This document shows, one piece after another, positions 32,773-45,563 of a stretch of DNA of 64,000 nt. Both the position numbers and the translations under genes were made by a program. The notes under the pieces were generated by a model, which did not search any database, was not told the origin of the DNA, and saw nothing but the letters and a program-made list of their open reading frames with translations. The stretch's first letter is position 1; each line of letters starts with the position of its first letter. This stretch comes from Corythucha ciliata (lineage: Eukaryota; Arthropoda; Insecta; Hemiptera; Tingidae), in assembly GCA_038030265.1 (NCBI GenBank), contig CM075939.1, positions 36,127,253 to 36,191,252 of the forward strand. Reading direction: 5' to 3'.

Positions 32773-32999
32773 TGACCGTATTCAGAGACCTTCCTTATCA
32801 AGGCCTTAACTTAAGTTGTGCAAATATCATACGGTCTACTAAAATGTATCATCTGCTTTTAAACACTATTCAGAGACCTTCCTTATCGGAGGAGCCTTGA
32901 CTCAAGTTGTGCAAAGATCATGCGGTTTATTAAAATGCATCACCTGGTTTAGAATCACATTAAGGCTGCCTTAAGTTAAGGAAGGTCTCTGAATACGGC
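32773..32999. repeat. MITE with CCGTATTCAGAGACCTTCC ends
   Basis: CCGTATTCAGAGACCTTCCT and AGGAAGGTCTCTGAATACGG are inverted termini about 225 bases apart. Internally the ATTCAGAGACCTTCCTTATC stretch is repeated directly at 32869, suggesting partial duplication of one arm. Confidence 0.75.
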
Positions 33000-33350
33000 C
33001 AATACAGTATTCAGCAGTAATATAATCATATTTAGTAACAAATTTGTGGTTTCTGGGCTAACATCACAAGCTATACGCTTGATGAAGAAGCTATACGTTC
33101 TTCATCGATTTAATCCTGTGACATTTGGCTTTAGAAAAATAAATCCCTGTGATATTCGGATTAACCAAATCCGTAAAATTTGATTTTTCAGGAGCCAAAT
33201 TCACGACTCTGGTTACTTGAAGGTGGAAATTAATACCAGGGGCGAATACACAGATTTGACCGGCCCGGGGCACTGGGAAAATATCGGCCCAATAAACAAA
33301 TATGTATACAGGGTGATTCAGGAGGAACGTGACACACTTGCACTGGTGAT

Positions 33351-34471
33351 TAGTGATGTGGTCTTGCGAGACCAAGACCAAGTCGGTCTTGGTCTTGGTC
33401 TTGCATTCGAGAGGGTGGTCTTGGTCTTAGTCTTGGTCTTGTCTAAATCCGAGGTCTTGGTCTTGGTCTTGCAAAAATATAAGTGATTATTCCATGGCGA
33501 TTGAAAGCGTATGAGCTCGAAACTCGAATGAAGAATAAAAACTTCCCTTTCTTGTCTCTGCGAGCGTTCCTTTTTGTAGGGGTCGTAGCGTAGCAGAAAA
33601 CATTGCTTGCGTAGCGCTTTTTTCTCTATTATGAAGGAATCCCCAAACTACGTCCTTGAAAAGGACCGCTCGACCGCTGCTCTTTTTTCGCCATCCCAAT
33701 ACTTTTCATAAGTTCATCGTTCATCAAGTCTATCTTAACCGCGGATTTTAATTACATTATCTTCTCCCAAACTTTCATGGGCGCATCGTAATTATTATAC
33801 ACCTACAAAAGTTAATGCCCTTTCACCCGATGTATGATACAACATTTCAAAGGGCTCACACAAAATCACATTCCTAAAGGGGAACCAACTGTTTGCACAA
33901 TATTGTTGTCGTGATTTGAAACCAAAATTCTCGTCGTCGGGCCGTTTCCCAAAATTTTAGGGTGAAGGAGCTGTACATAATAGGTACAATATTTTTCTGG
34001 ATTGAATTAGAATAAGAATGACACATAAAATGGCGGGGGGGGGGGTTAAAATAAGCAACACTTTATGGTTATCGTGTGTAACTTTAAAAATAAATGAAAT
34101 ACCCATACACGTAAATCCAGCTATTGGCAACCCACTCCCCACCCACCACTCACCAAAGAACATTATGTAGTGTAGGTAAGCAAGTGGCCGCTGCAGAACA
34201 AACGCTATCGATTTGATACCAATTACCAAAGTTTTCAATTTATTCAATTTAATGAATAAATTGTTGAGAATTGTCAGATTGAAATTGTTGAGATGGTCAG
34301 GGTACCTACCGGAATGTTAGTCTCGCAAGACCAAGACCAGGATAGTCTTGGTCTTGGTCTTGCAGACCATTAAGCGGTCTTGGTCTTGGTCTTGGTCTTG
34401 GTCTTGGTCTTGGTCTTGTAAGCAAGACCAAGACCAGTCTTGCAAGACCACCATGGTCTTGCTCATCACTA
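33351..34471. mobile_element. hAT-like non-autonomous element with CTTGGT arrays at both ends
   Basis: TAGTGATG(T/A)G forms both ends in inverted orientation. An exact 8-bp duplication CTGGTGAT flanks it (33343-33350 and 34472-34479). An 8-bp target duplication with short inverted ends is the hallmark of hAT superfamily transposons. Next to each end is an array of the hexamer CTTGGT/ACCAAG: 33356-33475 on the left and 34320-34455 on the right. The 0.8-kb interior shows no transposase. Confidence 0.85.
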
Positions 34472-35039
34472 CTGGTGATAGTGCGTACCTGGACGCACAA
34501 AAACGTCATGTAGACGCATAACCGAAAATGCTTTGGTTAAGGACTGTGGGCATTTTCCTACTTTTCTCTAGTTTCATTAGTTTTTACGGTATTAGTCATG
34601 TTCACGGCATCTTACAGATTCAGATTGTACCTCATTGTGCTCAGATTGTGCTCATTGTACATCGTTTGTCTCTTCAACTTGGTTGAGATCAATTCACAGA
34701 GACAACCTTAAATTGAAATAACAGCATAACATCATTTAAGTTTTCAAAAAGTCCACCCCCTTCGTGGACACACTTGGACGCTATTTTCTGCAAAGCTCTG
34801 GTGGCTCGACGAATTTATGTATGTCGTTGTCTGATCGATTCAGCACAGGTCGGGACTTTGTTGATCAGCTCCTCGCTTCGTGTGCAGCGCTTGTATTCGT
34901 ATACCATTGTATTCATCCACAGTGGAGTACTGAAACACTATTCACTAAGATTAAGCGCCGGTGCTATCCACCCGTCTTGTCGAAAAACTTTTTTTTTTTT
35001 TCACACTTTTTTCAACACTTCAGAGTTTCTTCTCAATTT
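34472..35039. other. Spacer with a partial CACCCGTCTT element
   Basis: 34936-34982 reads CACTAAGATTAAGCGCCGGT followed by GCTATCCACCCGTCTTGTCG, which is one arm of the small MITE found whole at 61487 and 62736. The matching other arm is not seen. Poly-T near 34990. Confidence 0.5.
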
Positions 35040-36560
35040 CATCGGTGAATAAGATATTTCCAACCGCGAATAAGCGATACGTCTCCAGTTTAGCCGCGAA
35101 TTGGCGATTTTTCCCAATTTGTGCCGCGAGTTAGCGATTTTCTCAATTTTTGCCGTAAATTAGCGCTTTTTGCTAATTGGCTGTTAGTTGCCTCCGGAAG
35201 CCTTCGCTTGCCATTTTCTCAGTTTTCTGTGAATTAGCAAATTTTCTCAATTTAACCCCCAATTAGCCATTTATCCTAATCACAACCACACATTGACGTT
35301 TTTCCTCATTTTAGCCGCTAAAATGATAGATTTTTATACATTTTAGCCACGAATTAGAGTTTTCTCCCAATTTTCGTCGCGAACTACGTAAAGCTTTTAC
35401 TGAATTTGGCTGTGGATCAGCGATTTTTTCACTTTCTGGCACAAAGCTACCTTTAGCAGCTGCGAATTTGACGTTTTGTCCATTTAAATCGCAAATTACC
35501 GTTTTTCCTCACTTCAGCGCTTTTCAGTTTTATCGGAGAATTAGCCACGGATTAGCGATTTTTCGCCATTCTAGTGGTGAATTAGCGTTTTACTTCCATG
35601 TTTTTCTGAGTTTTTGCGGTGATTTCGTATTTTTCTTGATTCTAACCGCTAATGAGCCATTTTTCTCACTTTCAACTTCAGGAAACTTGAGCCGCAAAGT
35701 AGCGCTTTTTCTCACTTCTGCCCGAGAATTAGTAGCTTATCGAGATAGGGGTGAGGGGCCGGATCGACCCACGCGAGCCTAAAAATGTGGATATTAAGGA
35801 GCTATGCTCATGTTTGTAGGTACGTGAAAACGAGTTTTTGGCATACAGTTGAACAGCGATGATGGCTCCTTTCGACGATTTTCAATCCATCCGACCCGAA
35901 TGAAATTGACAAAAAGCGCTACTTAGCTGCTGAACTTGGAACAATCCTATTTCGCTGACTTGATTGAAAAGAATACTAGAATAGATAATTAATTCGCAAC
36001 TAAAATTGTAAAAAATCCGATAATTTGCGGATAAAGCACATGAAAAACGTTCATTCGCGGATTCAAATGAGAACAATCGTCTAATTCACGGCTATATGTA
36101 TTAGAGAAAAATGCCAATTCACGACTAAAGTTTAGTAACAACGCTGACTCGGGACTAAAATTCAGCAAAAGACAATAATCTGTTGCTTCTGAATGCAACT
36201 TCGGACGTTTACCTGGAAAAAAGCGCTTGTCCATAGCTAAAAGTTGAAAAGAAAAATGCGGCCAATATTGAGAAATTAATTAATTAATTAGCGCGGCTGA
36301 AATTATTGACAAACGCTATACTTGTAGCTCAAAGTGCTAATTCACTGCTGAAAAGGTGAAAAATCGCTGATTTGCTGCAAAAGTCGAGGAAAACTTCAAT
36401 TCATGGCAAAAATTGAGAAAAATCGCAAACACGGGATAAAAACGCTACTTCGCAGCTAAGATTGAGGAAAATCACCTATTCGCGGACAAGTGTTGAGGAA
36501 GCTCTGTAATTCACAGCTAAAACTGAAAAAAAAAACTTCAATTTTCGGCTATTTTATAGT
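35040..36560. repeat. Divergent pair of 30-bp unit arrays
   Basis: 35040-35740 holds reverse-orientation units (CGCGAATTAGCGATTTTTCT). 35880-36560 holds forward-orientation units (GCTAATTCGCGGCTAAAATT). A central stretch of about 140 bases without the unit separates them. This is the same plan as at 29880-31480. Confidence 0.7.
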
Positions 36561-37319
36561 TTTGAAATATTCATAAATCAAAAGCGCTTCTTAGGTCATT
36601 TTGTCTCGTCTACCTTCCCTCCCCCTCCTCATTTTGCTAGATCCTAAGGACACGGCGCCCCTGGGTGGTTGCCCGGCTCGCCCCCCCCCCCTTAAAGCCG
36701 GCACTGGTTGATCTCAACCAAGTCGAAGAGAAAAAACTACACACGAATATCACAATCTGCTTTGCTGAGCTGAATCTAACGAGTAACGAGGTAGAATGCC
36801 TAAGTCCCCGATCAAGTCCTAACGCCCAGTTCCCTGAAGATTGCAACGAGCAACGAGACCATAAAATCGGTATCGGTGCTGATGTAAGACAGCAAACATG
36901 CAGCATGAGGGCTGATGAGGCACAAACTGCTGCGGCAGGCCTTTGGAGTACGTGTATTCTGGGTATTCTCAATGAGTGAATTTTGAATCAACTGCTAAGC
37001 TATACGCTATCAAACAGCCTTGTGTCTTGAGTCATGGGTTGAAGGGTGTCCCTTTTTTAAGAAAACCCAACTTGATAGGTTTTCTCGTTTGTCTCATTGT
37101 ACCTTGTACCTATGCTAAATGGGCCAGTGGCAGGATTCTATAGGCTTACCTTAAGGACCATTACCGAGGATTAATCTGTAATTACCGTTTTCTCAGGAGG
37201 ACTGGGATCCGTCAAAGAGTTGGGGGGGGGGAGGCATCGGCCCTCCGGCCGCACTGGGCCTCCGGCCCTTCGGGCTCAGCCCGATCACCCACCCCTCTGT
37301 ATCCGCCCCTGATTAATAC
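36561..37319. other. Intronic spacer
   Basis: Two poly-C/G tracts with GC-rich fragments (36680, 37225). No gene supported. Confidence 0.4.
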
Positions 37320-37930
37320 CGCACAATTGATTTTTGATTACCAAAATCCATAAAGCTGACGTTTTAAAAGACTTCATCTGCGAAATATAGATTTTATGAA
37401 AGTCCGGACGCTTGAAATAGAGGTCTTATTCGAAGCCAAATCTTCGAAAAAATGTGTAACAATGGATACAACCGCGGCGAATTTGGTTTTTCAACGACTA
37501 AACACTCTAGAAATTTGGTTATTGATGAGCAATGCCTATGAAATTGGTTTTATTCATAGCCTAATCAAAAAAAAAAAATGTGTTTGTTTGAGCAGGTTGA
37601 CTCGTAAAATTGGGGTCAATCCACGAAATAAGAGGTTTTCACGACTTAACACCGCGAAATTGGCTTTTAAAAGTTCATTCGTTTGAAATTGGTTTTACTC
37701 GAAGCCAATTCCTCGAAATAGTATGTAGTTGCTTTAACCATTACCCCGCGAAATTGCATAGTTCGACGACATAACTTCGCAAAATTGGTGTTTTCAGCAA
37801 CTTAACCCCACGAAATTCTGATTTATATAAATGCAGGAGAGTAGATTTTAAACTGCTGAACCCACGAAATTGATTTTTTGGAGGGCCTAACCCACGAAAA
37901 TAATTTTTATAGAGTCAAACCAACCATTTG
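37320..37930. repeat. Degenerate CACGAAATTGG repeats, second block
   Basis: Units of the form CCACGAAATTGGTTTTT recur at 30-50-base spacing, as at 32050-32600. Confidence 0.55.
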
Positions 37931-38693
37931 TTTTTTTATGGACTGAAAAAGTGATGACGTCACATCACTCGATTCATGTCATTGATATTGATAGTAGTGA
38001 TGACATAGGAAAAGCCCTAAATAAGGGGGTTTTGCAGTTTTTTCGGCTTGTATGCTATAGCGTCTCTCTTAGGGGTTCGGGGGCTCGAAATTCAGATTAA
38101 GCACACCTGAAGACGTAAGGAATGTGAGTGAATCATATTGAAAAAAATATGTATTACGCGTAGAATGGCAAAATACCAGAAAAAACGCGAGTTATAAAAG
38201 TTATAATCAACGTTGGGCAAAGTTGAAATTGGGATTAATCACATCTGAAAATATTAGAATCAGTCATAAAACTTAGTCCCGGAGTTTTTTCCTCCCAGAA
38301 CTACCTGCTTCCTGGACTATCAGCTTGAATTGAATTCACTATAGCTCATTTTATTAACAAATTATTACATGTAATTTAATGTGAAAATGGTGAATGGTTC
38401 ACAGGGATGGGCAAAAAACAACGGTACACTTAAAATTTACCTTGCATGCTCGCACTGCCTGGGGTATTCACTATGAAAATGTGAACGATGACGAAGAGGA
38501 CTCGTCTAGATTGATGAGGAGTTAAAACCAAGCTGCTGTGGGTTAATTTCGAACGGGCTAGTTGTAGTGTGATAAAAGCAATACTTCATCCTATACCTGT
38601 CGGTTTGGATTGTCACAGGGATATACTGGAAAATTGAAGCGACAAAGCCTTTAATATTGATAGGATTGAATGAGAATATTCGCCGACACGTTT
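37931..38693. other. 3' flank of the spermine-oxidase-like gene
   Basis: No gene recognised. The oxidase stop codon itself lies inside an AATAAA-like signal (minus strand, about 38693-38699). Confidence 0.5.
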
Positions 38694-40389
38694 TTATTGG
38701 TTTTCAGCCACTTTGTGACATTCTATATCTTTCGGTTTCCCCTGGAAATTTTTCGTCAACTCAATTATCCGCTGAGCCTCGCGAAGCCCCGAAGCTCTGG
38801 CACCCTGTAATGTTCCGTGTAAACCGACCGCCGTCGCTTCACCGGCGAATAAAATGGTCGGCGTTTCACCGGCACACGGGTCGGGCTCGGGGCGCATCAA
38901 CTCGCATTGATCAGTCGCCGTTGACTCTACACTGAAATAACTTCGAGCGCCGACAAAATAGGGTGACTCGGCCCACTGGGATTTTATGACGTTCACCGGG
39001 TAGGGTAGGGTGGGATCTTTGAGGAAACGACGGAAAACTCGAGTGAGATCTTCAGCGATGGTGATGTCGGTCAGACTTTCAACGCATTTAGCGAGTTCAC
39101 CACCGACTGTTACACGGAGGACTTGCTGACTGAATGGTACTTCGCGAATGGAGCCGATGGCGTGAGTCCATTCGTCTTTTTTCATGTACAGGTCGTGATT
39201 CCAAGCCAGTGATATACCACCCTCCTTCCACAACCAAAACGGTCGTTCATATTCGAGGTAAATGTGTGTAATGTAACCGTAGCCCATCCTTTTAATCGCG
39301 TCAATTTTAGTTGGTGAAAGTTTCGGTTCAAACATTGACGCTTGTTTTGCTTTCAACACGCCTAATGAGCACGTAACAATCGCATAGTCCCCGCAAATGA
39401 TGTCTCCGTCGCAACAAAATACCTGAAAATTCATCAAATCAGATAAAGTGATTGTTCTATGTGCTTTGGCTGTACTTTGACTCTCGGAGAAATACGCTCT
39501 GAACTGTACAGAATCCTCCCAGCCGGCTTACAGTAGCGTATGTTGTCACAACGGGGCATGGAAGTGAGCAAAGGTGCCAGAATTTGTACCAGACCCGTCG
39601 AAAAGGATATACACTGCGAATAGTTCAACGGCTCGATCACTTTCGCGCCAAACATGCAGGCTGATACTTTTGGAAGGTCAGCACCGAGTCTCGAAGCGAG
39701 ATCTATCTTTTTAGACACCATTGTGCGAGCGGCTAGAGCTCTCAAATGACTGGGAAATTGCCGGATTTCTTGTTTGATTCTCGAGCATATGAAGTCGCAG
39801 AGATTACCGCAATTCACGCCAGGACCACAATTAGAGTATAGGTCGGCTGCCTATAATTTAAATTAATTTTAAAAATAGCCCCCCCCCCATCCATTTTAAT
39901 AATCACGAATCAACAAACCTGTTTAAGAATGATGTTGAAACACTCATCAGCTGCCATTTTAATATCGACGGGCACAATCTCACCCTCGTTGGTAAACGCC
40001 AGTGTTTTTGAGTCGCTCAGTTTGGCTGTCGGCCTGCTAAAAAGCTCCTGTTGAGCCGCCAGTCCCGTGATACAATTTCCCATCGAAGAACCCTCTACGA
40101 ATGGAGCTCCAATTTCTGCGACCGTCTCACCCAACCAACAGCTGTGCACACGGCCTCCTGGCCTGTTATGAACAAGCTTATCGTTACTGCTAAAACTATG
40201 ACACCATGATGGATGGTGGGGGGGGCGGTGAAAGGAAAACCTGTCAGTGGCTTCCAAAATTGTAACGTCGGTGATACCGGCTGAAATAAGGTGTTGGGCG
40301 GCGGAAAGACCGGCTAAACCGGCTCCAATTATTACGACAGACGGCGATTCCCAGCATGGATTTATCGTGGATTCATCAACCAAACATGA
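38694..40389 (-). CDS. SMOX: Spermine/polyamine oxidase-like flavoprotein, four exons
   Basis: Exons are 40389-40241, 40162-39919, 39850-39476 and 39422-38694, joined in consistent phase through GT-AG introns of 78, 68 and 53 bp. They give about 498 residues, close to the usual length. The N-terminal FAD fold is seen in VVIIGAGLAGLSAA, LEATDR and, only after removing the 78-bp intron, PGGRVHSCW. CGDYAIVTCSLGVLK, KRMGYGYITHIYLEYERPFW and SQWAESPYFVGARSY lie in the middle, and LFAGEAT near the C-terminus is the second FAD-contact motif. Such enzymes oxidise spermine to spermidine, 3-aminopropanal and peroxide. No break is seen, so it is probably functional. The first coding exon is upstream: the visible sequence starts after an acceptor at 40390 without an ATG. 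Acetylpolyamine oxidase is an alternative identity. Confidence 0.87.
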
Positions 40390-43219
40390 CTGTCAATGAA
40401 TGAAAAATAGTTTCTCGCTTTCATAAATCATGAGGGCGAGGTTTGACGGTTTAATAAAGACCTCAAGTTTCGCGTCTTTTCGGCATTTTAAATACTTTTT
40501 CATTTCAGGAGTCAGGTCGCATATTTCATTCGGTACTTGCAAGAAATTTGACGTTGTCAGCCATCTTGAAAACAGTGGGAAATGAAAATTATAACTCATT
40601 TAACGAAGTAAGCGTGACTTTGGGCGTACCTCCTGGCTAGAAATCGGAGACCAGTTGAAGTTAACATCTTTGTCTATTTTCTACACCAACTCTCGACTAA
40701 AAAATATACTTTCACTGAAAATTTTGAACTATTTTCCTTGCTAAAATATGATAAATCTAAATTATGGTCATCTGAATTCATTTTGAAGCGTCGTAATTAT
40801 TGAAGGACACCGCCCAAATTATACGCTTATTAGATAAAATCAACTTTTTTTGGTAATAGACCGACAATTTTTAAGGATGTTTTACCAGTTTTCAGTGAGG
40901 CGGGATGACACTTGTAGTCTGAGTTTAAGAGCACTGGCCGATAAGATTACTTGGGGGAAATTCGTGGCGTTAGTGTCCGGTCGAGGGGTGGAATAAAAAT
41001 GGTTTATCGAGATTTTCCATTCGCAACCCACCGAGAGTTGAGAATTCATCTTGTCTCTTCCGTAGTGGCTGAATCCGCCTAACACTGACTCTCGTGTAAT
41101 GTGACCATGTTCAAAAGTTCTAAAGAAACGATCTGGGAATTCCTCGCTTTGATTCGGTAAAGGAAAATTGGTCATTTCCGCTTTTTATCTCAATTTGTAT
41201 CGCCTTTTTCTATTGGGGAAATAAAATGTTTTGTTTTTGTGAGAACCCAATGCATATTTTTTTGTTATTCATCCTCTCCTTCAATCCTTTGTATGATGCT
41301 CATTGTTGAAATGTCTTTTAGTTAAGCGTGAAGCTCACCATTATTCGTCTTTACAGGGGTCAGTTCATCAGTTGTACATATTTTATCTTCTGATCCCTTA
41401 TCCCATGCTCAATGTTCGAATTTCGGGCAAATATCGAACCCATTATGTCTGACTCTAAAGGAAATGTACTAATCACTCAAATTACCAAATTATTTTCATT
41501 TCAAAGCTGCATTTAGGGGGAAGTTTCCACGTGAACAACTTTTGAACTCAAATAAGTTTAATTCAAAATCAGTGTGTTTTGTAAAATTAGTGTGTAGGAA
41601 GCACTGTATGTCCTTTCCCACGTGTGCATGATGAAAACATTCCACCCTTTAAATGCTAATTTCAAGGAGGGTTTTCTCCTTTCAATTCTAACTCCCTCCC
41701 TCTTCGGCCTGTCCATCGATTCAATCTCACCTTTCCTCTTCGCGTAACAATTCTCGAAGCTCTCGTATAATTACAAGGGTCTTCTGGATGCCGTTCGAGC
41801 ATTTCATCGCATATCGTCTTTCTCCAAGTTGGAAGAAGAGGGGGGGGGGATGAAAACCTCAAAGGAGGGCCAACACCTTTTCATCTGTGGGGCAAATCCA
41901 TTCTCTTAATTCAGTTGGATCTTTAATTATGTCTCTCGATCTAGAAATCAGAGAATGGTTCGGGATAAAATAACGTATGCTCCTTCTCCACATAAAGTTC
42001 CTCTTTTTACACAAAAACGCAAAGCTCGTAGTATTATGTCGTAGGTGTTCCTGTACGCGTGATTAGTGTATAAATAGGTAACAATGACAATCGGTCTTTC
42101 TAAACAATGGAAATCCATAGTTACCTAACTAAAATGAAGGCCGAATCCAGATGGTCATGGAAGCCGGTGGTAACATCATCTCATTGCAAAAAACATGGCA
42201 CCTACCAAACTCGTGTGACATTGCACTTGTGCAAGAAAGGTGTTGGTGGTATAAAATTATACATGACTGTCCGAATATAAGTGTGTCATTCTCTCCTTTT
42301 TTGGGCTTATACCTTCAGACCTCTCTGCCTGTTCTCGTTGGCATCGGCCGAGCCGGATCCCTCTGACTTGATTTGCCGGGTAGGCTGGCTCGTCAGCTAG
42401 TATTCGTATTGCAGTCTTTACTCCTGGGGAGCGGTCCACGAGAAAAAAGAAGAAAGGTTGGAGGGGGGCCTTATCTACGCTTACATCAAATATCAACCCT
42501 TCCCCCCTCCAACAATTTGAAATGCTACTCGATTTCAGCCAGCCACTCTAAAGAGATTTGTAACGCGACCTCTCATTGGCTGGATTGTATTACAAACGTC
42601 CAAACGTCTCACCAAAGCTGCTCATAGAAATTCCTCCAACTCAAAGTGAACTTCAGGTCAAATTAGAATTTTACCTTACGAAAAGCCCAGTATCTTATTT
42701 TTTTTTTTTTTTTTTTTTTTTTCCATATCGTCAACTACAGGGTGTTTCAGGATGAATGATCAGGATTTTAAATAGTTGTCCCAACTAGGACAAACCAAAA
42801 TCGTCAGGATCGCAAATGCTTGGTTTCCTAGTTACATTTTTTTTTTTGTCATTTCTCGGCCAAACGCGTTCTTTTCGTCAATAAGCATTTTCATTGTCCT
42901 AGCCATTCGGAGCAAAACAATACAGATTACATTTCTGAAAAAAAGCACAACATTTTCGGTCAAGAAATGCTAGTTGTAACTTGCTGATCTCATGTTTCAC
43001 TATTTTCTTTTATTCGTTGAAAAAGTGTTAATTTGATTTTCATCGTTTCTTTCAAACTCATCAATCTTCCTCAGTCATCGTGTTCAAAATTTTGTAAATT
43101 CAAATTGAGCCATATTTTCACCAAACATAAAAAGTAAAAACAGCTTTTGGCACTATAACTTTGAATATGCTCACGATAAACAAAATACCTACCTCATGCA
43201 GCGGCGGGTTTACAGGGTG
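40390..43219. other. Upstream of the oxidase; first exon not resolved
   Basis: A minus-strand ATGGCTGAC near 40568 could begin the missing first exon, but no donor in the right phase is convincing. A 97-codon minus frame at 40882-41175 has no recognisable domain. A poly-T run at 42697-42722 precedes CAGGGTGTTTCAGGATGAAT, a terminus of the kind common on arthropod repeats. Confidence 0.45.
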
Positions 43220-44320
43220 GTTTCAACCCCCCCCCCCCATGAGAAGATGGCATCTTGGCGTTTGTCACCAAAATTAGGAAATTCTTATACACCATTGATT
43301 CGAAATAGTTGAAGGAAACTTTGCGGAGAAAACAGAGAAAATACGCTAGCACCATTTTTTTATAGGCCCAAATTGAGAAGGCGTTCGAATGTGCTAATCT
43401 TGAGGCAAGAGGTAGTAGAAAAGCGCTAATATTCGCGACTGGAATAGCGAATAAGCGCACATTCGCAGAATAAAATTAGTAAATCACTAATTCGTGGCTA
43501 AAGATTGAGAAAAACACTTAAATTTTCGGCATATAATTGAGAAAAAACGCCAATACGTGCTTATAAAATTGAGAAAAAGCTGTAATCCATCGCTCAGCCG
43601 CATCAACAGAATAATATTGAAAAAACACTAATTCGTGATTTCTCAAGGCAACATCAAGACTGAAATCAAGACTCGAGGTCAACATGAAAGACTGAAGAAA
43701 AAGCACTAATTCATAAGGATAAAAGTGAAAAAATCGCTCACGGTTATAAATAAGACATGCATAGAGCTCCTACGACGTTAAAATTGCGGCAAAACTAGAG
43801 AAAATATTTAAATGTGCTGCTAAAATTTTAAGAAAAAGCAAATTTAAAGACGAGTTTTTGCTTAATCGGGAATTGCTTCAATTCGTGGCTACAGCTGCCA
43901 ATCAGCGCGTATTACCTGCTAAAATGAAGACTGACGCTAATTCGCGGATCAATATTCGAGAAAATGCCTAATTCGTGGCAAAACTGGAGAAAAACATGGA
44001 ATTAAAAACCTAATGTCTTGTTAAAATTGAGAAAAACGCTAATTCACGCAAATATGCTTATTCACGGCTAAAACTAAGGCAAATGCAGGTCCCCGCCTGA
44101 AATTGTGATAAATGGCTGTGCTGTAATTCGCTTGTAAAATTAAGAAAATGCGTTAACGCATGCTAAAGAAAGAATTCGAGGCTAATTCCAGGTCATTCGC
44201 AGCAAAATTTAAGAAAAACGCCAATTTGTAGATCAATTTGGGAAAATCCGCGATTGAGAAATAGCGATAATTCGCCATAAAAATGGAGAGAAAAGAAACG
44301 TTTGTCCGCACGACTTAAGG
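43220..44320 (+). repeat. Array of 30-bp GCTAATTCGCGG units, forward
   Basis: Degenerate tandem-like units such as GCTAATTCGCGGATCAATAT occur throughout, beginning after a poly-C tract near 43230. Non-coding. Confidence 0.65.
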
Positions 44321-45327
44321 TGCGTTTACACTGAAGTGCCTCGCTACGCTTATTGCTTAAAATTTAGTGTCAGACACTTTCCTTGGTGTAAACACAAACT
44401 TCAAGAAATTTTCATCAGAATTTGTGCAGTCAATATACATGTGTCTGACACTTTACAGACATAAATGTTAGGATAAAATCCTAGAAGGTTGAAAAAATTG
44501 GTTTTCGGGATGCTGTCGCTCTTTTCCCGTTAAATTACATGAAAATAAAACCCCAACCGTTTCTTGGTGTGAAAAGCGCATATCAGACCTTTGTTATGAG
44601 AAAAAAAAACTAATTTATCGGACATGTTCTCCCTGTACCGAAATGTCGTTTCCAGTAATAACTTCCAAACAGGTGATTCCACAATGCTTGAATTATTTTT
44701 TAAAAAAGAATTCCTCGTGAAATTTTCTTGCGAATTGACTACAATATTACCGAAAAAATCAACTTTTGTAGCCAAAATCGTCGTTCTGAGCGCAAAAGGA
44801 CCAGTAGCACAAAATAACGGTCGAAAGTGCAAAAAAAGGGGTGCGAGAGGGCCCCTAAAAAACGAAAATTAAGCAAAAATTGTGGGAGAAGTAGGATTTG
44901 GCGTGACTGCTTCAAAAATTATTTCACCGAATTACCTAGTACATAATCGAAACCTAGTTGTTTCTTGGTATGTAAAACGCAAATACCTTGTTTTGAAAAA
45001 AAATAATAATTTTCCAGGCATGTTCTCCCTGTAGCAGAATGCTATATTTTCGGTTTTTAAATTTTGTTTATTTTTTATTTGTTTTTTATGCAATCATTGA
45101 TGTACCTACGCTAAAAATTACCGTTTACACAACGCGCAACCTTCAACACTCAATCCATTTTAACTCAGTTCACATATTTATAATTTCGGTGTGATTTTGG
45201 GATATTCGGGGGGATTTTTGGATGGGTAAGTGATTAGGAGGGGGGATGGTGAGGGATAAGATAATTTTTGTTTAATGGAAGTGTTTCTGTGAGTAGGTAC
45301 ATTTGAAGATCAACGCGGAAATATCTG
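44321..45327. other. Intronic spacer
   Basis: AT-rich; no gene supported. GTGTCAGACAC-type words recur near 44370 and 44440. Confidence 0.4.
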
Positions 45328-45563
45328 TACTATCCGCGCGCCGAAAGAATGCCCCTGACGAAAAATTCCCTCCAACCACCCCCTCGTCTGATACACTGCC
45401 TTTTCTAAAAAAGATGAGCTCCCACGGAGCAAGGAGGCAGACCATCAACCTGTAGAGGGGTAAGAGGAACCCTGTCCGTCATCGAAGAGCCGAATGTTTT
45501 TGAGACTGTAATACAAGTGTCACAATTCTTTTCTCAGAGGCATTCTTTCGGCGCGCGGTCTGT
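45328..45563. repeat. MITE with GCGCGCCGAAAGAATGC ends
   Basis: TCCGCGCGCCGAAAGAATGC on the left and GCATTCTTTCGGCGCGCGG on the right are inverted termini about 235 bases apart. No coding sequence. Confidence 0.75.

Noticed and set aside
33217..33486. Gene coding for a Gln/Asp- or Leu/Gly-rich repetitive protein
   Set aside because: The frame is produced by the CTTGGT hexamer array inside a transposon end.
36665..36979. 104-codon open frame as a gene
   Set aside because: No domain recognised, overlaps an equally long frame on the other strand, and starts in a GC-rich repeat fragment.
40393..40599. Minus-strand 68-codon frame as the first exon of the oxidase
   Set aside because: It lacks a donor in the right phase and shows no similarity to the oxidase N-terminus; it spans what is more likely an intron.
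40882..41175. 97-codon minus-strand frame upstream of the oxidase as a gene
   Set aside because: No recognisable domain or splice context, and its composition is compatible with chance in non-coding DNA.
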